DNA of 64,000 nt. Source: Cytospora piceicola (taxonomy: Eukaryota; Ascomycota; Sordariomycetes; Diaporthales; Cytosporaceae). Below the pieces are notes generated by a model. The model was not told the DNA's origin. It worked only from the letters and a program-made list of their open reading frames with translations, and did not search any database. Positions within the stretch are counted from its first letter, which is position 1. The number at the start of each line of letters is the position of its first letter. Shown here piece by piece: positions 1-12,207 of the stretch. The DNA lies in contig JALQBC010000005.1 in the NCBI GenBank assembly GCA_023375675.1, positions 372,001 to 436,000 on the forward strand, given 5' to 3'. The translations under genes and the position numbers were made by a program.

Positions 1-421
1 GGGTCGTACTCGGGGAGTTGCGCTCCCAGAGTTTTGGCGCAGCGGAGGACTAGATAGGTCTCAGTCATGGTGACGTGCAAGAGCGTCGCAAACGCGAAAG
101 CACATCCCACTTGGGTTCAGAAAACAAGGCAAGTGCTGATACTCACAATCGTGGCGAGCCAGGCGCGGTCGAGGTGGTGGAGCGCGCATAGGGCGAGTCG
201 AAGGACTTCTCGCGGGGTCTTTCGCGGAGCACGGCGAGAGGGTCGTGTGTAGCAGTCATGCTCTTAACCGCATTCACGAGCGACGGGGGCGCGGAAGGGG
301 GCGGTACGAGGCCCGGGTCTGTTCCTTTGGCAGCATCATCTCGCGCGTCTTCCGTGGATTGGTGTGGTGGGTTTTGCGACGAAGAAGTGTGTTGGTGGTC
401 TGCGGCTGCTTGGGTGCTCAT
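1..421 (-). CDS. N-terminal part of an unrecognised protein (gene runs off the left edge)
   Basis: Two exons can be joined on the minus strand: 421 down to 147, and 49 down to 1 (continuing outside). The start is the ATG at 421 (MSTQAAADHQ...). Exon 1 ends in a GTGAGT donor at 146, and the 97-nt intron ends in CTAG at 50, after a TGAC-type branch site. The join keeps the frame and gives 108 residues so far. The visible part is rich in Ser, Thr, Pro and Ala, with stretches such as STTSTAPGSPRL followed by PPLRQNSGSATPR. It looks like a disordered, phosphorylatable N-terminal tail of a larger protein. No domain is visible and I do not recognise the family, so no function is proposed. The splice signals and the long open frame make a real gene likely. 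Confidence 0.6.
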
Positions 422-605
422 GACCTGCTTCGCGAGGGGTGATGGCTCTTTCGGTTGTCTCCAGTTGGGATTCTCTTCAGGTAGTTGGTCAGTGAGGATG
501 CTCGCGATGGCTATATTGCAGTTGGTCGTGGTTAGGTGTTATGAGGTGGGTTGTATGTTTGTATGTAAGTGAAGAAAGGGGAATGAACTGGATTGTGTTG
601 AGTTG

Positions 606-645
606 GTGTGATGTGATGTGGTGTGGTGTGGTGTGGTTTGGTTTG
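606..645. repeat. Degenerate pentamer repeat (GTGTG/GTGAT)
   Basis: A run of 5-base units, first GTGAT and then GTGTG, drifting into TTTGG. It sits about 190 bases upstream of the minus-strand start at 421, in its presumed promoter or leader. On that strand it reads as CA-rich pentamers. Confidence 0.6.
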
Positions 646-3600
646 ATCTGTGACGAACCTGGATTGAACTGAAAGGATGATAAATTGGACCTTAATCCTC
701 CGAGGATCGCAGCGGGCGCCATGATTTTTCGGGTCCCAAAGTCACTGACGAGTTTACGTATGCGCCAGCCAATCACGGAACAGCGCAAACCCGTCAAGGT
801 TTGGCGGCCTGGCGGTTTGGGCAGGCTGGGAGGCTCGTGCAGGGGTCCAAGTTGACTGGAGTGGAGAAGGAGTTGCAAAAAAAAGCTGGAGCGGCAACGC
901 TTGGCAAGAAAGGGCCAAGTGGGGGCGAGCCAGCGAAAGCACCTGGGCACTCAGGCTCGTCAGGTCGTTCCACCCCCAAATGACCAAAAAGAAAGGTCCA
1001 CTGACCCCGTGATACCCCAGGCTGTACACTTGTAATCCTATATCAACTGCAGCGCGTAGGCCGACCGATGCGGACAAGGAGACGGGATTATAATGTTGTT
1101 GATGATGAAGATGACGATGATGCAGTAGAGCTCTGGTCAGTGTATGATCTCTGTGGTCTTCTTGGCTTTCAAGGTTCTCAAGGGGGTGGTAAGATGACAG
1201 TGGAGGGCCAAGAACAGGAGGCAATCATAATATAGCAGCAGTGTGACTCCCTTCTCGTATGAGACGTGAGATGCCAGGCCAGAAGGAACCTTGGCAGATT
1301 TAAGAACAGCAGATGCCCAGGTGCTGCGGGTGTAATAGGTGATTGGGAGACGTGAAATGCTGATATAGATGGAACATTGGAACTACGAACTACCTGAGCA
1401 CCTTGGGAACTTAGGTTAGTAGGTATGTCTTACGAACGGGAGTCTTCTATTTAGGAAGGCAGGAAGGACTACCTCCTAGCAATTCGTACCTAAGTAGGCA
1501 CCTCTGTTCTCCGCGGACGCACCTGCTGTAAGTACGCAGTAGTATGTGCACTACCTATAGGTAGCACACCGGATCGCAGTCAACGCCGAGGCGAGGAGGC
1601 TCCAAGGTATACTGTGTACTGTGACAGATTACAACCTCATTACTTCAGAACTGCCTCAGTGTCTTCACAACACGCAAGTAACAGTACATGGTGTGTAATC
1701 ATAGTATTTGCGCTATGTAGGCCCTAGGAAAGGCTTGGTGATCGCCTGCCACCCATCAACCTGCCAACCTGCCATCCACAACCGTGCCCTTGGTCCATTG
1801 TTTTATGGTATGCAATTATACACCGTCAAAGAGTTGCACACCAATCAGCCTCATCTTGAGACCTAGTCGGACGTTGGCAATCCCACCCTCTCTCAATAGT
1901 ACTGCGGCAGATGTTGCTGTGGACTCGTAATATATTCCCAGCCTTAGGTACCTAGGTACATACAAGTACATACCTAAGTCCCTGGGTACATATGTGGGTA
2001 GGTGTTTTACCAGTAGAGCACGGAGTATTATGGCACAGTAAGCAGTACCTAGGTAGATACTGCGACGTACTTACATCATCCACTCCACCATCTGCTTCTT
2101 CCTGCTCCAGTTTTGTTGCTCCGCTGGCGTCAGAGCACATCCCGCGGTTCCCTCCCATCGTTGCTGGATGTCCAGGATGCCTGGATGTCTGCTGACCTCG
2201 CAGCTGCTTCGGAGCCTCGCTCATGCAGTCATGTCGATTGACGCAAACTTTTGTGGTACCGTCTGGGCGGTCGCAAGAGGGACCTTGCATCCGGGGATAT
2301 CATCCGCCGCATTATCTATCCCCTGTGTTGGTTGGATGACGGGATTGTAAGTCACACCTCGATGGGCTCACGCGGGTCGTGCTTCCATTCCAAAGCCGGC
2401 CATGAAACCTTCTTCGAGAGGCAACCGACAATTGTCCGATGGTGAAACGACCGCGCCAAAGACCAAGGTTGCTAAGATGTGTCACTTTCCCGCCATTTCC
2501 CAAGGCCGCTTCTGTCGGTGAACGATGGGTGGTACACCGAAAATAACGACAACCTTGGAAGCCAAGAACTGTCCGGCAATCTGCCGCTGGATCAACATCC
2601 AACACCCATATCTTGATAATCTACGGTACCTAGGTATCCACCTATCAGGTTGGACATCCGTCCCCAGGTTCATTTCTAATCCAGATACTCTTGTTGCATT
2701 TCAATCTCGACTCGAATAGTAAGTCTGTTTACCCCAATGGAGTCGTCGCGAAAAACAACTCGGCTTACAGTTCGGCTATTGTTGGCCGTGGATACCGGGG
2801 TCTGATACCTGTAGACTCGTAGGACTGCACACGTTGACCGATGGAGAAACCCGAATGGAGGAACCTGTGGCTGGGAATTCCAACTGGTGTGTAGCATGCG
2901 GAATATGCGGAATGGGTCGAGAGATCTTGATTCCAACCTCTCGGGTCGTCTGGCTAGACAATGAAGCCCGGACAGGCTGACAGATTATAGGTCTAGACCG
3001 TCTGAGCCCGTCATCATCAGACAGCTTATCGTCTTGTCTTCCAAGGTTGTTGCCAGAGCCGCACCCCGCGTCCGTACCCCCTCCCCCAACCCCCGCGGCA
3101 AAACATCAATTACTTATTCGCTGAGCTGCAGCTAAGACGACGCTGCACATTCCTTTCCACACCCTGATTATTGCCTGCAGGATGAGTTGAGGTGGTGCAT
3201 TATCTCCAATCTAAATTCGTCCGTCACGTTTCGCCTTCTGTCGAGCACCCATTTTGATATCCATGGTTACTTGGGCCAGTATCGTAATTTCTCCCCACAC
3301 ATAGTAACAACAGCGATGCTGAGTCGCCTACACCTTCCATGTACCTACCTAGGTAGTCTTGTGGTATATACCTAGGTACCTAGGTACTCAAGAGGTATGC
3401 CCTGAGCTCTATCGAATGTACATAATTCGGACGTGTTAGACCTGAGATTCGTCTGTCAGGTGTCCCAGTTTTGAATACATCGAATGATCACAACAACCTG
3501 GAGGGAGGAGCTCCTCAGACTGTCAGACTGCCAATAGCTTCGAATTCACCTGTGGGTGGTAGTATTTACTATTCAGATCATGGTCTCAGTGGTTGTGATC

Positions 3601-4183
3601 TTCAGACTACCTAGGTAATCCTAAAGGATCATGAAGCCGGAATAGTCATCTCTGGGCCTCGCGTCAATCAATCAGCTCAACCTTAAATGAAGCCTTTGAC
3701 CCTTGCTTGCACATGGAAAGTGGTGGCCATCAAGGTGCCTGGCCGACGTGCAGGGCCCCCCTGTACCCGCAACAGTGGAACGGCAGCGATTGGTCCGATA
3801 GAGGGAACTACCCCACGAAATGCAGCCTGATAAGATCTGCCGCATTGCGACTGCCTTCTAGAAAAAGCAAATCCAACAGTTCACCATAACACATCAGCAA
3901 TCTTGGTATTCGCCCGACACTATTCACGTCGCCCACAGCATTGATTCTCCCTAATCATTCACTCTTGCCCCTGCGCTCCCGTGCCCCCCCAAAACCTTCC
4001 GCCGTATTGACTTCCACGACTGTCTGTGCCTTCGCAGTTGACGCAACACGCAACACGCGATCGCCTCACCTCAACCTCAGACTGAACCATCGACACATGC
4101 TCTTTCTCCCTTACCAAGCCAATCCATCAGGCTGTCACACGTCACACAGGATTTCCAAGAAAAGAACTACATCGCGAAGCGAA

Positions 4184-4204
4184 ATGCGCACCTGCCAAGA
4201 TTAG
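4184..4204 (+). promoter_or_regulatory. Possible upstream ORF in the TAD3 leader
   Basis: A six-codon frame (MRTCQD) followed by TAG, about 220 bases upstream of the TAD3 start. It matters only if transcription begins upstream of 4184, which the sequence cannot show. Confidence 0.25.
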
Positions 4205-4424
4205 GGAATCTCGACACAAGCATTCTTCGACGAGCTGGTCCTGGGCTTGATCAATAGTTCCCTGATCGCCCAGTTACGACCACCGTGAGAGGACCGACCT
4301 GGTGCTGCTCTGAGCATCGTTCTGGTTTCTGGAGTTTCACTAGCCAACCGAGGACCTTGTGAATTCTTCGTTCGACTCGACGACCTCACTATCCAACCCC
4401 CCCCCCCCAACCCTAAACGAAATC

Positions 4425-5775
4425 ATGACTTCCGTGGAGCAGCCAGCGCCAGCGCCCAGCAACATGGAGGACATCATCACGGCTCAGCAGCAGGTGGTTA
4501 AAGACATCTTGCCCGCTAACGTCAAATCTGGTGTTCTGGTCCCCTTGAAGACCACTCTTGAGCTCCGTGACGACCACCGCTGCGTTAACGTGGCCATCAC
4601 CCGAGTTCCTGTGAAGACAGCCAATGCTGTCATTACGTGAGTTACCATTTGCCCAACCCATGTTTTCAACCTTTGTTCAGACACCTGACTAAGTCTTGCT
4701 TTTTGTCAGACTTCTTCGCGCTCTTCTACCTGAGGAGATTGCTAAGGGCATGCCGCATTTGCGGAGATGTGCGAAGCCCACCGATCTTCCTGCCCACCTC
4801 AAGCTACAGTTCATGCATGACGACGCTAGCAGTCGACAGATACACACTGGAAAGTCGCAGTGGATCTATATTATCGTTGGCCCTGTGACCTCTCTGTCCA
4901 GACAAGAGCTGGTTGATGGCCTTTCCTCGGTGGAGGGCCTCGTTGACGACAACGGTGGAGCTCGGGGTCCCTGGCTTTCCGTCATCCCCGTGCCCTCGCT
5001 GGCACCAACCTCACAAGTCCAGGCTGCCATGTGGTCTGAACAATTCTGGCCTTGCGTTTACCGAAAGAACAACCCACTTGGTCCCCACCCTAGCATGGTG
5101 ACCCGGTACACGGATGACATCAAATCGGATGCCTCTATCTGGATGGCTTTGGCCCACCAGGTTGCAGACAAGGGCAAGGAAGCTGGCTACGGCGAACCCA
5201 TGGGTGCTTGTATCGTTCACCGTGGCGCGGAAGGCTGCCGCATTGTGGCTCTGGCAACCGACGCTCGTTGGCACAAGCAGGAGAACTCCTGCAGCACGGG
5301 CAACCCAATGGCACACTCGGTCATGCGAGCTATCAGCATGGTTGCGCAGAAGCTCGTCCGATCGGAGCGACGGGAGACCGGGGGACCTGACTCAATCCTG
5401 GAGTTCGAGGCATTCCAGGACAAACCCCTGTTAGATGAGGAGCAGAGAGTCTTTGAGGAGGACCACCCCACACCTGATGGCTACCTGTGCCACGACCTGG
5501 AGCTGTATGTCACCCATGAGCCTTGTGTGATGTGCTCCATGGCCATCCTCCACTCTCGTATGGGCAAAGTGGTGTTCTGCGAACGGATGACGCTGACCGG
5601 CGGCATGACGGCTGAGGTCCGTGGTCACAACCAGCCGCACCTGGCAGAATACGGTGGCGGTCACGGCCTTGGACTCTTCTGGCGCCGGGAGTTAAACTGG
5701 AGTCTGGTCGCATGGGAATGGGAGGGCAACAAGTGTAACCACCAACACACGGTCCACCCTAAATCACACGCTTGA
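4425..5775 (+). CDS. TAD3: tRNA-specific adenosine-34 deaminase subunit TAD3 (ADAT3)
   Basis: Exons 4425-4636 and 4710-5775. The 73-nt intron has a GTGAGT donor, a GACTAAG branch site and TTTGTCAG acceptor. The product is 425 residues. With Tad2 it forms the heterodimer that converts adenosine 34 to inosine in tRNA anticodons. The C-terminal half is a cytidine/deoxycytidylate deaminase fold: zinc ligand His273 in the motif H-S-V, then P342-C343-V-M-C346. In catalytic subunits the residue two after the His is Glu; here it is Val275, the known hallmark of the non-catalytic Tad3 partner. An upstream in-frame GTG at 4359 is open, but the ATG at 4425 gives a normal start (MTSVEQPAPAP). Confidence 0.93.
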
Positions 5776-7482
5776 GTCAAAGCAAAAGCGAAGACACAAA
5801 GGTACGCCTCTCTGATAAATCGCTACCTGGCCTTTTAGGTCGAGCAATACTGACAAATCGCTTGGGTCATAGATACACACGTCTGCTCTGCGACATTCGG
5901 CGAGTTGCCTGTTTCGACTTGAGAGAAGCCAAGCAAGATTTGTATCACTTGGCCGGCGCAGTATGGTGTGCATCCTCCAGCACAGCTAATTCCAATACAG
6001 GCATGAGTTTACGACTTTATAGGAGATGTCCCTACAGGACAACACTGCGATCTTCACAAGCCGCTATGTTCCTGAGCCCCACAGGAGGGCCACCTCTCGT
6101 CTTACAGGAAAAGGTGCCTCCCCCCCCCCTCCAGCAGCAATATTATGACGATCGAGGTCCTAAGAATGAAGGCATCGCACAGCAAAGACATATACTGTCT
6201 TGGACCGAACGGCGGTCGTATCGTTTGAGGCTCTTGGAGGACTTCTCGGAGGATCTAGGTAGTCTTCCTTGGTTTTGGAGTCACCGGCAAGGCGTTGATA
6301 CCATCCTATTCCCAGGCAGGATGTGCTTTCCATCGGCATGATGGGGGAGGGCAAATGTATGAGGGACAAAAAAGCAGCATGAGCCTTTGATTTTACAGCA
6401 TGGCGATACCGACACCTCGCGCTGAAGGATCAGCAGCATGAGATACCTGAGATTCGTAATATGAACTGTACATGATATTCGTCTTTAGCTGTGAATCGTC
6501 TTGGCTAGGCAATGGGCTTAATGACCGACGACAACTGGATGCTTCGATTTTACGGTAAAAAGAGGAGGTAGGGGGGGGCCAGATGAGGGGCTGTCCAGGT
6601 GGTCCATCCGGGATGTAAAAGGGGGGAGGGAGGAGAAGGAGGGGGGCTACTATCTTATATTCCGGGAGCCCCCCATCCCCAACTCCCCGGAAATTCCTTG
6701 TGAACATCCCTCCGCCCCCTCTCAGGTTGGTCGCGAGTCGATACTCTATTGAAAAGAGGTCGAGACCCTTAATCGATATTTTGACTTGTGTTATTGTTTT
6801 TCATAGGTTCTATCGAAGAGTCCAACTTTTGAGTAAGTCAAGTTGTTGTGTCATTCATTCAAAGGCGTCCTGCAAAGTCAATATTTACAAACCAGGAAGA
6901 AGGCAAAAAAAAAAAAAAAAAAAAAGGGAGTCAGGAATTTCTCTGTAAGCGGCTTTTGTGGCAGGATTCAGAACCCAATAACATCCCCCCTCCCCCTCCT
7001 TGGACTCAGCAAACACCTGGGCGCATTATTTGGTTTTCCATAGTACCTAGTCTTCCTACCTAGGTACCCCCAAACAGCACCTGCAGTTTTATGGGACCCC
7101 CCTAAGACCACCCCCTCCGACCCCCTCCCCCCTGCTTCCAAGCAACGGGCCCAAGCTTTGCTTCCACATGCAACAATGTATCTGGAGCATACTTGAAAGC
7201 CGCTTTCGACCAGTCCATCTTGAAACTCCTAGTTTCGCGAGTCTTCTAACCTTTGTCAACAGACGAGCCGCCATAAACCATTTATTGTGGCAAGGAACTC
7301 ACACTCCCTCCCGTAACCGGAGCAGTAGCAGCACCCGCGGTGGTGGTTCCTCTCCAAGCCGCCCACATCGCGTCTCGCCGACCGCGACCTTCTTGATAGA
7401 AGTCTACGCGACAGTCGACCTGACGGAAGCACAATCACGGGCACTGTCCTCAGCAGGCCTCCTCGCGACGAACGCAACCACC
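5776..7482. other. Gene-free interval between TAD3 and RNase H1
   Basis: It holds the TAD3 3' end and the RNase H1 upstream region. A 190-codon frame follows the TAD3 stop, but it opens with TTG and has no coding character. There is a C-run at 6120-6129, an A21 tract at 6905-6925, G-rich strings around 6565-6645 and one TACCTAGGTA at 7057. From 7168 the frame of RNase H1 is already open. Confidence 0.5.
6905..6925. repeat. Poly-A tract (21 A)
   Basis: An uninterrupted run of 21 adenines on the plus strand, followed by GGGAG. There is no retroposon structure or target duplication around it, so it looks like a simple homopolymer. Confidence 0.8.
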
Positions 7483-8699
7483 ATGGCTGCAGCCAGGTCC
7501 CAGAAAGACGCCGCAGCTGCGTTCGCGAACGAGACCCCCACCAAGGCGAGCTCGTCCACCCCAGCCAAGCGAAGGCGCAGGCCCGGCGAGCAGAGATTCT
7601 ACGCGGTGCGCGCCGGAAAGATCCCTGGGGTCTACCTCACCTGGGCCGAGTGCCAGGCCATGATCAATGGCTTCGCTGGTGCCAACTGTAAGCCTACAAA
7701 GCACCCAACACCCGACGTGCCCCGTCCCAAACGCTAATCACGCGACCCCCCCTTCCCAGACAAGTCCTTCGGCACGCCCGAAGAGGCTGAGCTGTACGTA
7801 GCCGGCAAGAACCCCAACCCAGACACCGCGCCAACGCGATTCTACGCCGTCGCCGTCGGCAACAGGCCGGGGATATACACGGAGTGGTCGGACGCGCAGG
7901 CAGCATACGTGGGCGTCAAGGCACCGAAATATAAGAAGTTCGACACGCGCGAGGCGGCTGAGGAGTGGTTGCAGGGCTTCGGGGCCGGAGGCCTCATCCC
8001 AGCCCCGTTCAAGGAGGAGGATGCGGACGAGGAGGACGAGCTGGAAGAGGATGCCAGCCCCGCGGTAAAGAAGATCAAGCTTGCGAGTGACGAGATAGCA
8101 GTGATGGTCCAGGACGAACTTGACGACGACCTGCTGGAGATATACACGGATGGTAGTACCCTTGCGAACGGTCAAAACGGAGCTGTGGCGGGTGTTGGTG
8201 TGTTTTTCGGTGATGGCGACCCAAGGTTCGTGAACACTCTCCCCCCTTTTAAAATCGAGCACCCCATGCCCTTGTTATTATTCTTTGTCGAAATCATGCT
8301 GACGAATCCCCAAGAAACATCTCTGAACGACTGTCAGGAACACCGCAAACAAACCAACGCGCTGAGTTGACGGCAATTCTGCGGGCACTGGAGACAGTGC
8401 CTGTGACGCAAGGTGTCATGATCTGGTCCGATTCCATGTATGCCATAAACTGTGTGACGGAGTGGTTCGTCAAGTGGGAGAAGAACGGCTGGAAGACGCA
8501 CAAGGGACAGGTGCAGAACCGCGACCTCGTCGAGGCGGTCCTGATCAAGATACGCGAGCGCGAGGCTGAGGGTACTACAACCCTGATCAAGTGGATCAAG
8601 GGCCACGAGTCGAGCCAGGGCAACATTTCAGCAGACAAGCTTGCAGTCGGTGGCGCGCACATGGCCAAGAACAGCCAGGCCAAGAAGGGACGCCGTTAA
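7483..8699 (+). CDS. RNH1: Ribonuclease H1 with two N-terminal hybrid-binding domains
   Basis: Exons 7483-7687, 7760-8225 and 8315-8699; product 351 residues. It cleaves the RNA strand of RNA:DNA hybrids. Two RNase H1 N-terminal domains come first, each with an FYAV signature: about residues 36-80 (FYAVRAGKIPGVYLTW) and 94-140 (FYAVAVGNRPGIYTEW). An acidic linker precedes the catalytic domain. The catalytic acids are Asp199 (YTDGS), Glu241 (QRAEL), Asp263 (WSDS) and Asp332 (SADKLA), with the mobile His322 (GHESS). Intron 1 is standard. Intron 2 starts with GTTCGT at 8226, an unusual donor, but only this join restores R-NISERLSGTPQTNQRAEL. The same frame is open upstream to an ATG at 7168, so a longer form is possible. 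Confidence 0.93.
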
Positions 8700-9987
8700 G
8701 GGACTGCCACTGCGGTGATAAGCCTGGTTATTACTCAGTAACTCGGGGGAAAAAGAAACGAGAAAACGAAAAGCTGGATGCTTTTAGGGGTGAAAAACAG
8801 GGGCCAAAATCTTGGGCGCATATCTCCAGCGCTGTCATGGGTCCTCTGGAAAGCCTGGCCATGTCCAGGCTGCAATTCTTGATATCTGGTTAGGGTCGGG
8901 CCTCGGAAGAAGCGTATAGACCCTATCATCAATTGCTGGGGAGGTTTGGAGGGCGAGGGGCCAAGGTATGCTTTGTTGAGGCGTGGCGTTGCTGGTTGCG
9001 GTTGGCAAATTTCTGGCATTTGGTTTTGTACGAGACACGGGGCGACGTACTTGTACACAATTACATGCGCCTAGGTACTGTACATAAATACATACATATC
9101 TACGGGCAATTGTACAAATGGACTTGCTGAGAAGAAGAAGGGTGCTATGCTGCGACTATGTCGAACGGATAGTCGAGCTGGTGGACAGTTTCGTCTTTAT
9201 TAGACCGGCGGGCCCCGGAGATATTGCGAATAGTTTACCTGAGGCATCATGCGCATTGTCTTATACTAATCAGATTGTCCATGTGACAAGGTGAATACGT
9301 ACTCCGTACCTATGTTTGGGAGCACTGGCAGATCGAAAACAGTCTTTCCAAGTCATGGCCGCGAATGGTCGGTATTTTTTTCGGACGGGCCGGCTCCGTG
9401 GAGAACGGGACGGAGACGTCCAGCCGGATCTTATCAGCCGGATGGGCGGGTTTTTTTTATATTTTGCTCCTCACTGACCGGACTGGACTTCTCTCCTTCC
9501 TTTTCCACTTCAGACTCTCGCGGATTCGAATAGAGGTCATATCCAGTACACTTTAGACTTCTCTTTGTTCTCTAAGAATTAGTCCGCAGTCAGATAAGAC
9601 TCAGCAGCATCTATCCACCCCATTCTTTCCCCCAGTACCTAGGTAGTCAAAACCGTCACGGCCGACATACCCACCCGTCTGTGCTACCTCATCACGTCGC
9701 ACAGTCGAGCATACTTGACCCCTTAATTGTCAAGGGGGGAACTAGGCTGAGGCTCAAAGTGGCGCCCATAAAACTGATGCAGAAGGACCGAACAAGCCGA
9801 CTCAATGGTTCAATAGCACCTACTCCCGTCGCCTTCACTGCGGTCTATCATCACCCGCCGGCTCTGCGGAGCAGCGAGGACGACTCCGGAGTGAAGTAGG
9901 GTAAGTGAACGCCAGACTGGAAATCCCGCGATATATCAAGTATTGTTCAGGCCTTTGTACCACGGGCGACTGCCCTCTGGGTGCGAA
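8700..9987. other. Gene-free interval before the antiporter
   Basis: About 1.3 kb with the RNase H1 3' end and the antiporter promoter. The palindrome TACCTAGGTA occurs at 9636, and a half-site (GCCTAGGTA) at 9069-9077. The last 400 bases are C/T-rich. No further gene is seen. Confidence 0.55.
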
Positions 9988-12207
9988 ATGCCTACCCTAG
10001 CTGTCAATAACTTCAACATCGTGGTCTCCGTCCTGGGCGGATGGATCTCGCTGTTTGGGCTGGTGTCCTACCTCTGCAAGGAGAACTTCTACCTGTCCGA
10101 AGCCTGTGAGTAGATAACTGTTCGCTTCTGGACATACATCACTGCTTCGCTTAGAAATACTCTGACATGGTTGCAATCAGTGATATCGCTCTTGGCCGGG
10201 GTAGCATTTTCTCCCCACGCAGCCAACCTCATCAAACCACTGGAATACACGTAAGTCAGACCCACGCCTGCTCGATCTAAGGAGACACCTTGGCTAAGCG
10301 ACCACACGTCCAGCGGATCTCAAGAGGGCCTGGACTCTGTCATTTTGTACTTCTCCCGCCTCGTCCTCGGCGTCCAGCTGGTCCTCGCCGGGGTGCAGCT
10401 CCCCAGCCGGTACCTCAAGAAGCAATGGAAGCCCCTCTCGATCCTGCTCGGCCCCGTCATGGCCATCATGTGGATATCCACCAGCCTCCTTGTCTGGGCG
10501 TTGGTCCCGGGCCTGCCCTTCCTGCACGCCCTGGCGATAGGGTCCTGCGTGACCCCCACCGACCCCATCCTCTCCAACGTCATTGTCAAGGGCAAGTTCG
10601 CCGACCACAACCTGTCCAAGGACCTCCAGCGGGTCATCATTGCGGAGTCGGGCGCGAACGACGGCCTGGGCTACCCGTTCCTGTTCCTGGCGCTCTACCT
10701 CATCAAGTACGTTGGTGACGGGGGTGCTTCGGTACCTGGGGGTGCTGGCATGGCGATGGGTTTGTGGTTTGGTGAGACTTGGGGCTATACGATTGTCTTG
10801 TCGGTGGTGTATGGTGCCACAGTGGGATGGATCGCCAAGGAGCTCCTGCACTGTAAGTCGAAAGCTTTGCCGGCCTGGTGCCTCTTTATGGTCGCTTTCT
10901 GGTGTGGTTTTACTGACAGGACCTCAGGGGCGGAGGAGCACAAGTTCGTCGATCGTGAGAGCTTCCTCGTCTTTGCTATCTCACTCGCGCTGTTCATCGT
11001 GGGGACTTGTGGTATGATTGGAAGCGATGAGTATGTACTTGCATGGTCTGCTCAACTCGAGCGACGCAACACTAATCATGGTCAATAGCGTCCTGGCTTG
11101 CTTCATCGCCGGCAACACGTTCACATGGGACGATTGGTTCCGCCTCGAGACTCTAGATGACTCGCTCCAGCCAACCATTGACATGCTTCTCAACGTGAGC
11201 ATTTTCATGTGGTACGGAGCTGTCTGCCCCTGGGATATGTTTCTGGACAACAACGTCATTCCCATCGGCCGTCTCGTTGCCCTCGGCGTCCTCGTCCTGC
11301 TTTTCCGGAGGTTGCCATGGGTGTTCGCCATCCATAAGAAGATCCCCCAGATTGAACATTTTCGCCAGGCCGTTTTCGTTGGCTTCTTTGGCCCGGTCGG
11401 GGTTTCAGCAATTTTCTATCTGTACATCATGAGGGAATTTGTAAACACCCTGAAGGGTGAGGACGGGGAGATCAGGTCCGACGTGGCGAAACTGCCCGAG
11501 GCGGTATTGGTGATTGTGTGGTTCTTGTGTATCTGCAGCGTGGTAAGTACTTACGGGCGATGCCTGACCCCATCCTACACCTAATTACCCCCCCCCCCCC
11601 GGCCTTTCCTCTTTTGCATTTCGAGTCTGACGATCTTCACATATTATAGGTTGTCCACGGTCTCAGCATCCCCCTCGGGAAACTAGGCTGGAACCTCCCG
11701 AGGACCCTCACGCGAGGCAGCAGCGACGACCCCGACGGCGCCGCGCCCTTCAGCATCGGGAGCCGCACCAGCACCCTCGGCCTGCGCCTGCCGACCTTCT
11801 CCGCCGCCTCGCGCCGCGGCTCCGGGGCCGCGACCAGCCCCGGGGCGCCCCACGCCGACGACGCGAGGCCCATGTGGCACATCGGCGGGAGCGTGATCAG
11901 GGGGGAGCGGGGGCGGGGGCGCGAGGAGGGGCAGCAGCAGCAGCAGCAGGAGCAGGACGACGAGCAGGAGCTCCAGGGGCTCCCGCCTGCTCGCTCGGCG
12001 CCCCAGCTCGGGGACATGGACAGGCCGGGGGGCGCGGGCTGCTGCGGGTGCAGGTGCAGGCCGGAGGGGGGGACTACTATGCAGGAGGGCGGTGGTGATG
12101 GCCCGCCTGCGTTAGGCCCGGCGAGCCGCACGATCCGGTTCCCTGACGAGGCCCATGATGGTGGGCTCGTGAGGACGGGCAGTGTTGGCGCCGCAGCTTT
12201 CAAGTAG
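9988..12207 (+). CDS. NHA1: Plasma-membrane Na+(K+)/H+ antiporter, Nha1 type
   Basis: Six exons: 9988-10105, 10181-10250, 10314-10852, 10928-11030, 11089-11542 and 11650-12207; product 613 residues. The family exchanges cytosolic Na+ or K+ for protons and sets salt tolerance and pH. The first 430 or so residues are a chain of hydrophobic segments with the cation/proton antiporter motifs T143-P-T-D146-P and E174-S-G-A-N178-D179-G. The acceptor at 10927 is chosen because it gives LLHWAEEHKFVDRESF. The C-terminal tail (from about residue 445) is cytoplasmic, low in complexity, with a Gln run coded by CAG repeats near 11932-11951 and a Cys-rich CCGCRC patch. Intron 5 contains a C13 tract. Confidence 0.9.

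Larger units (their letters stand above)
422..4424. other. Gene-free interval of about 4 kb
   Basis: It lies between the divergent starts of the minus-strand gene at 421 and TAD3 at 4425, so it should hold both promoters. No open frame here has coding character. It contains seven exact copies of the palindrome TACCTAGGTA (1949, 2046, 2627, 3346, 3369, 3377, 3608), a related 14-bp palindrome CTACCTATAGGTAG at 1551-1564, and a short GTGTG/GTGAT repeat near 606-645. The last 500 bases before TAD3 are C/T-rich, as usual for a fungal promoter and leader. Confidence 0.6.

Noticed and set aside
5772..6341. A 190-codon plus-strand frame after TAD3
   Set aside because: It starts at TTG, overlaps the TAD3 stop region, has no domain and contains a poly-C run. 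It is best read as 3' untranslated DNA.
6905..6925. A21 tract as the tail of a retroposon
   Set aside because: No target-site duplication or upstream element body could be found.
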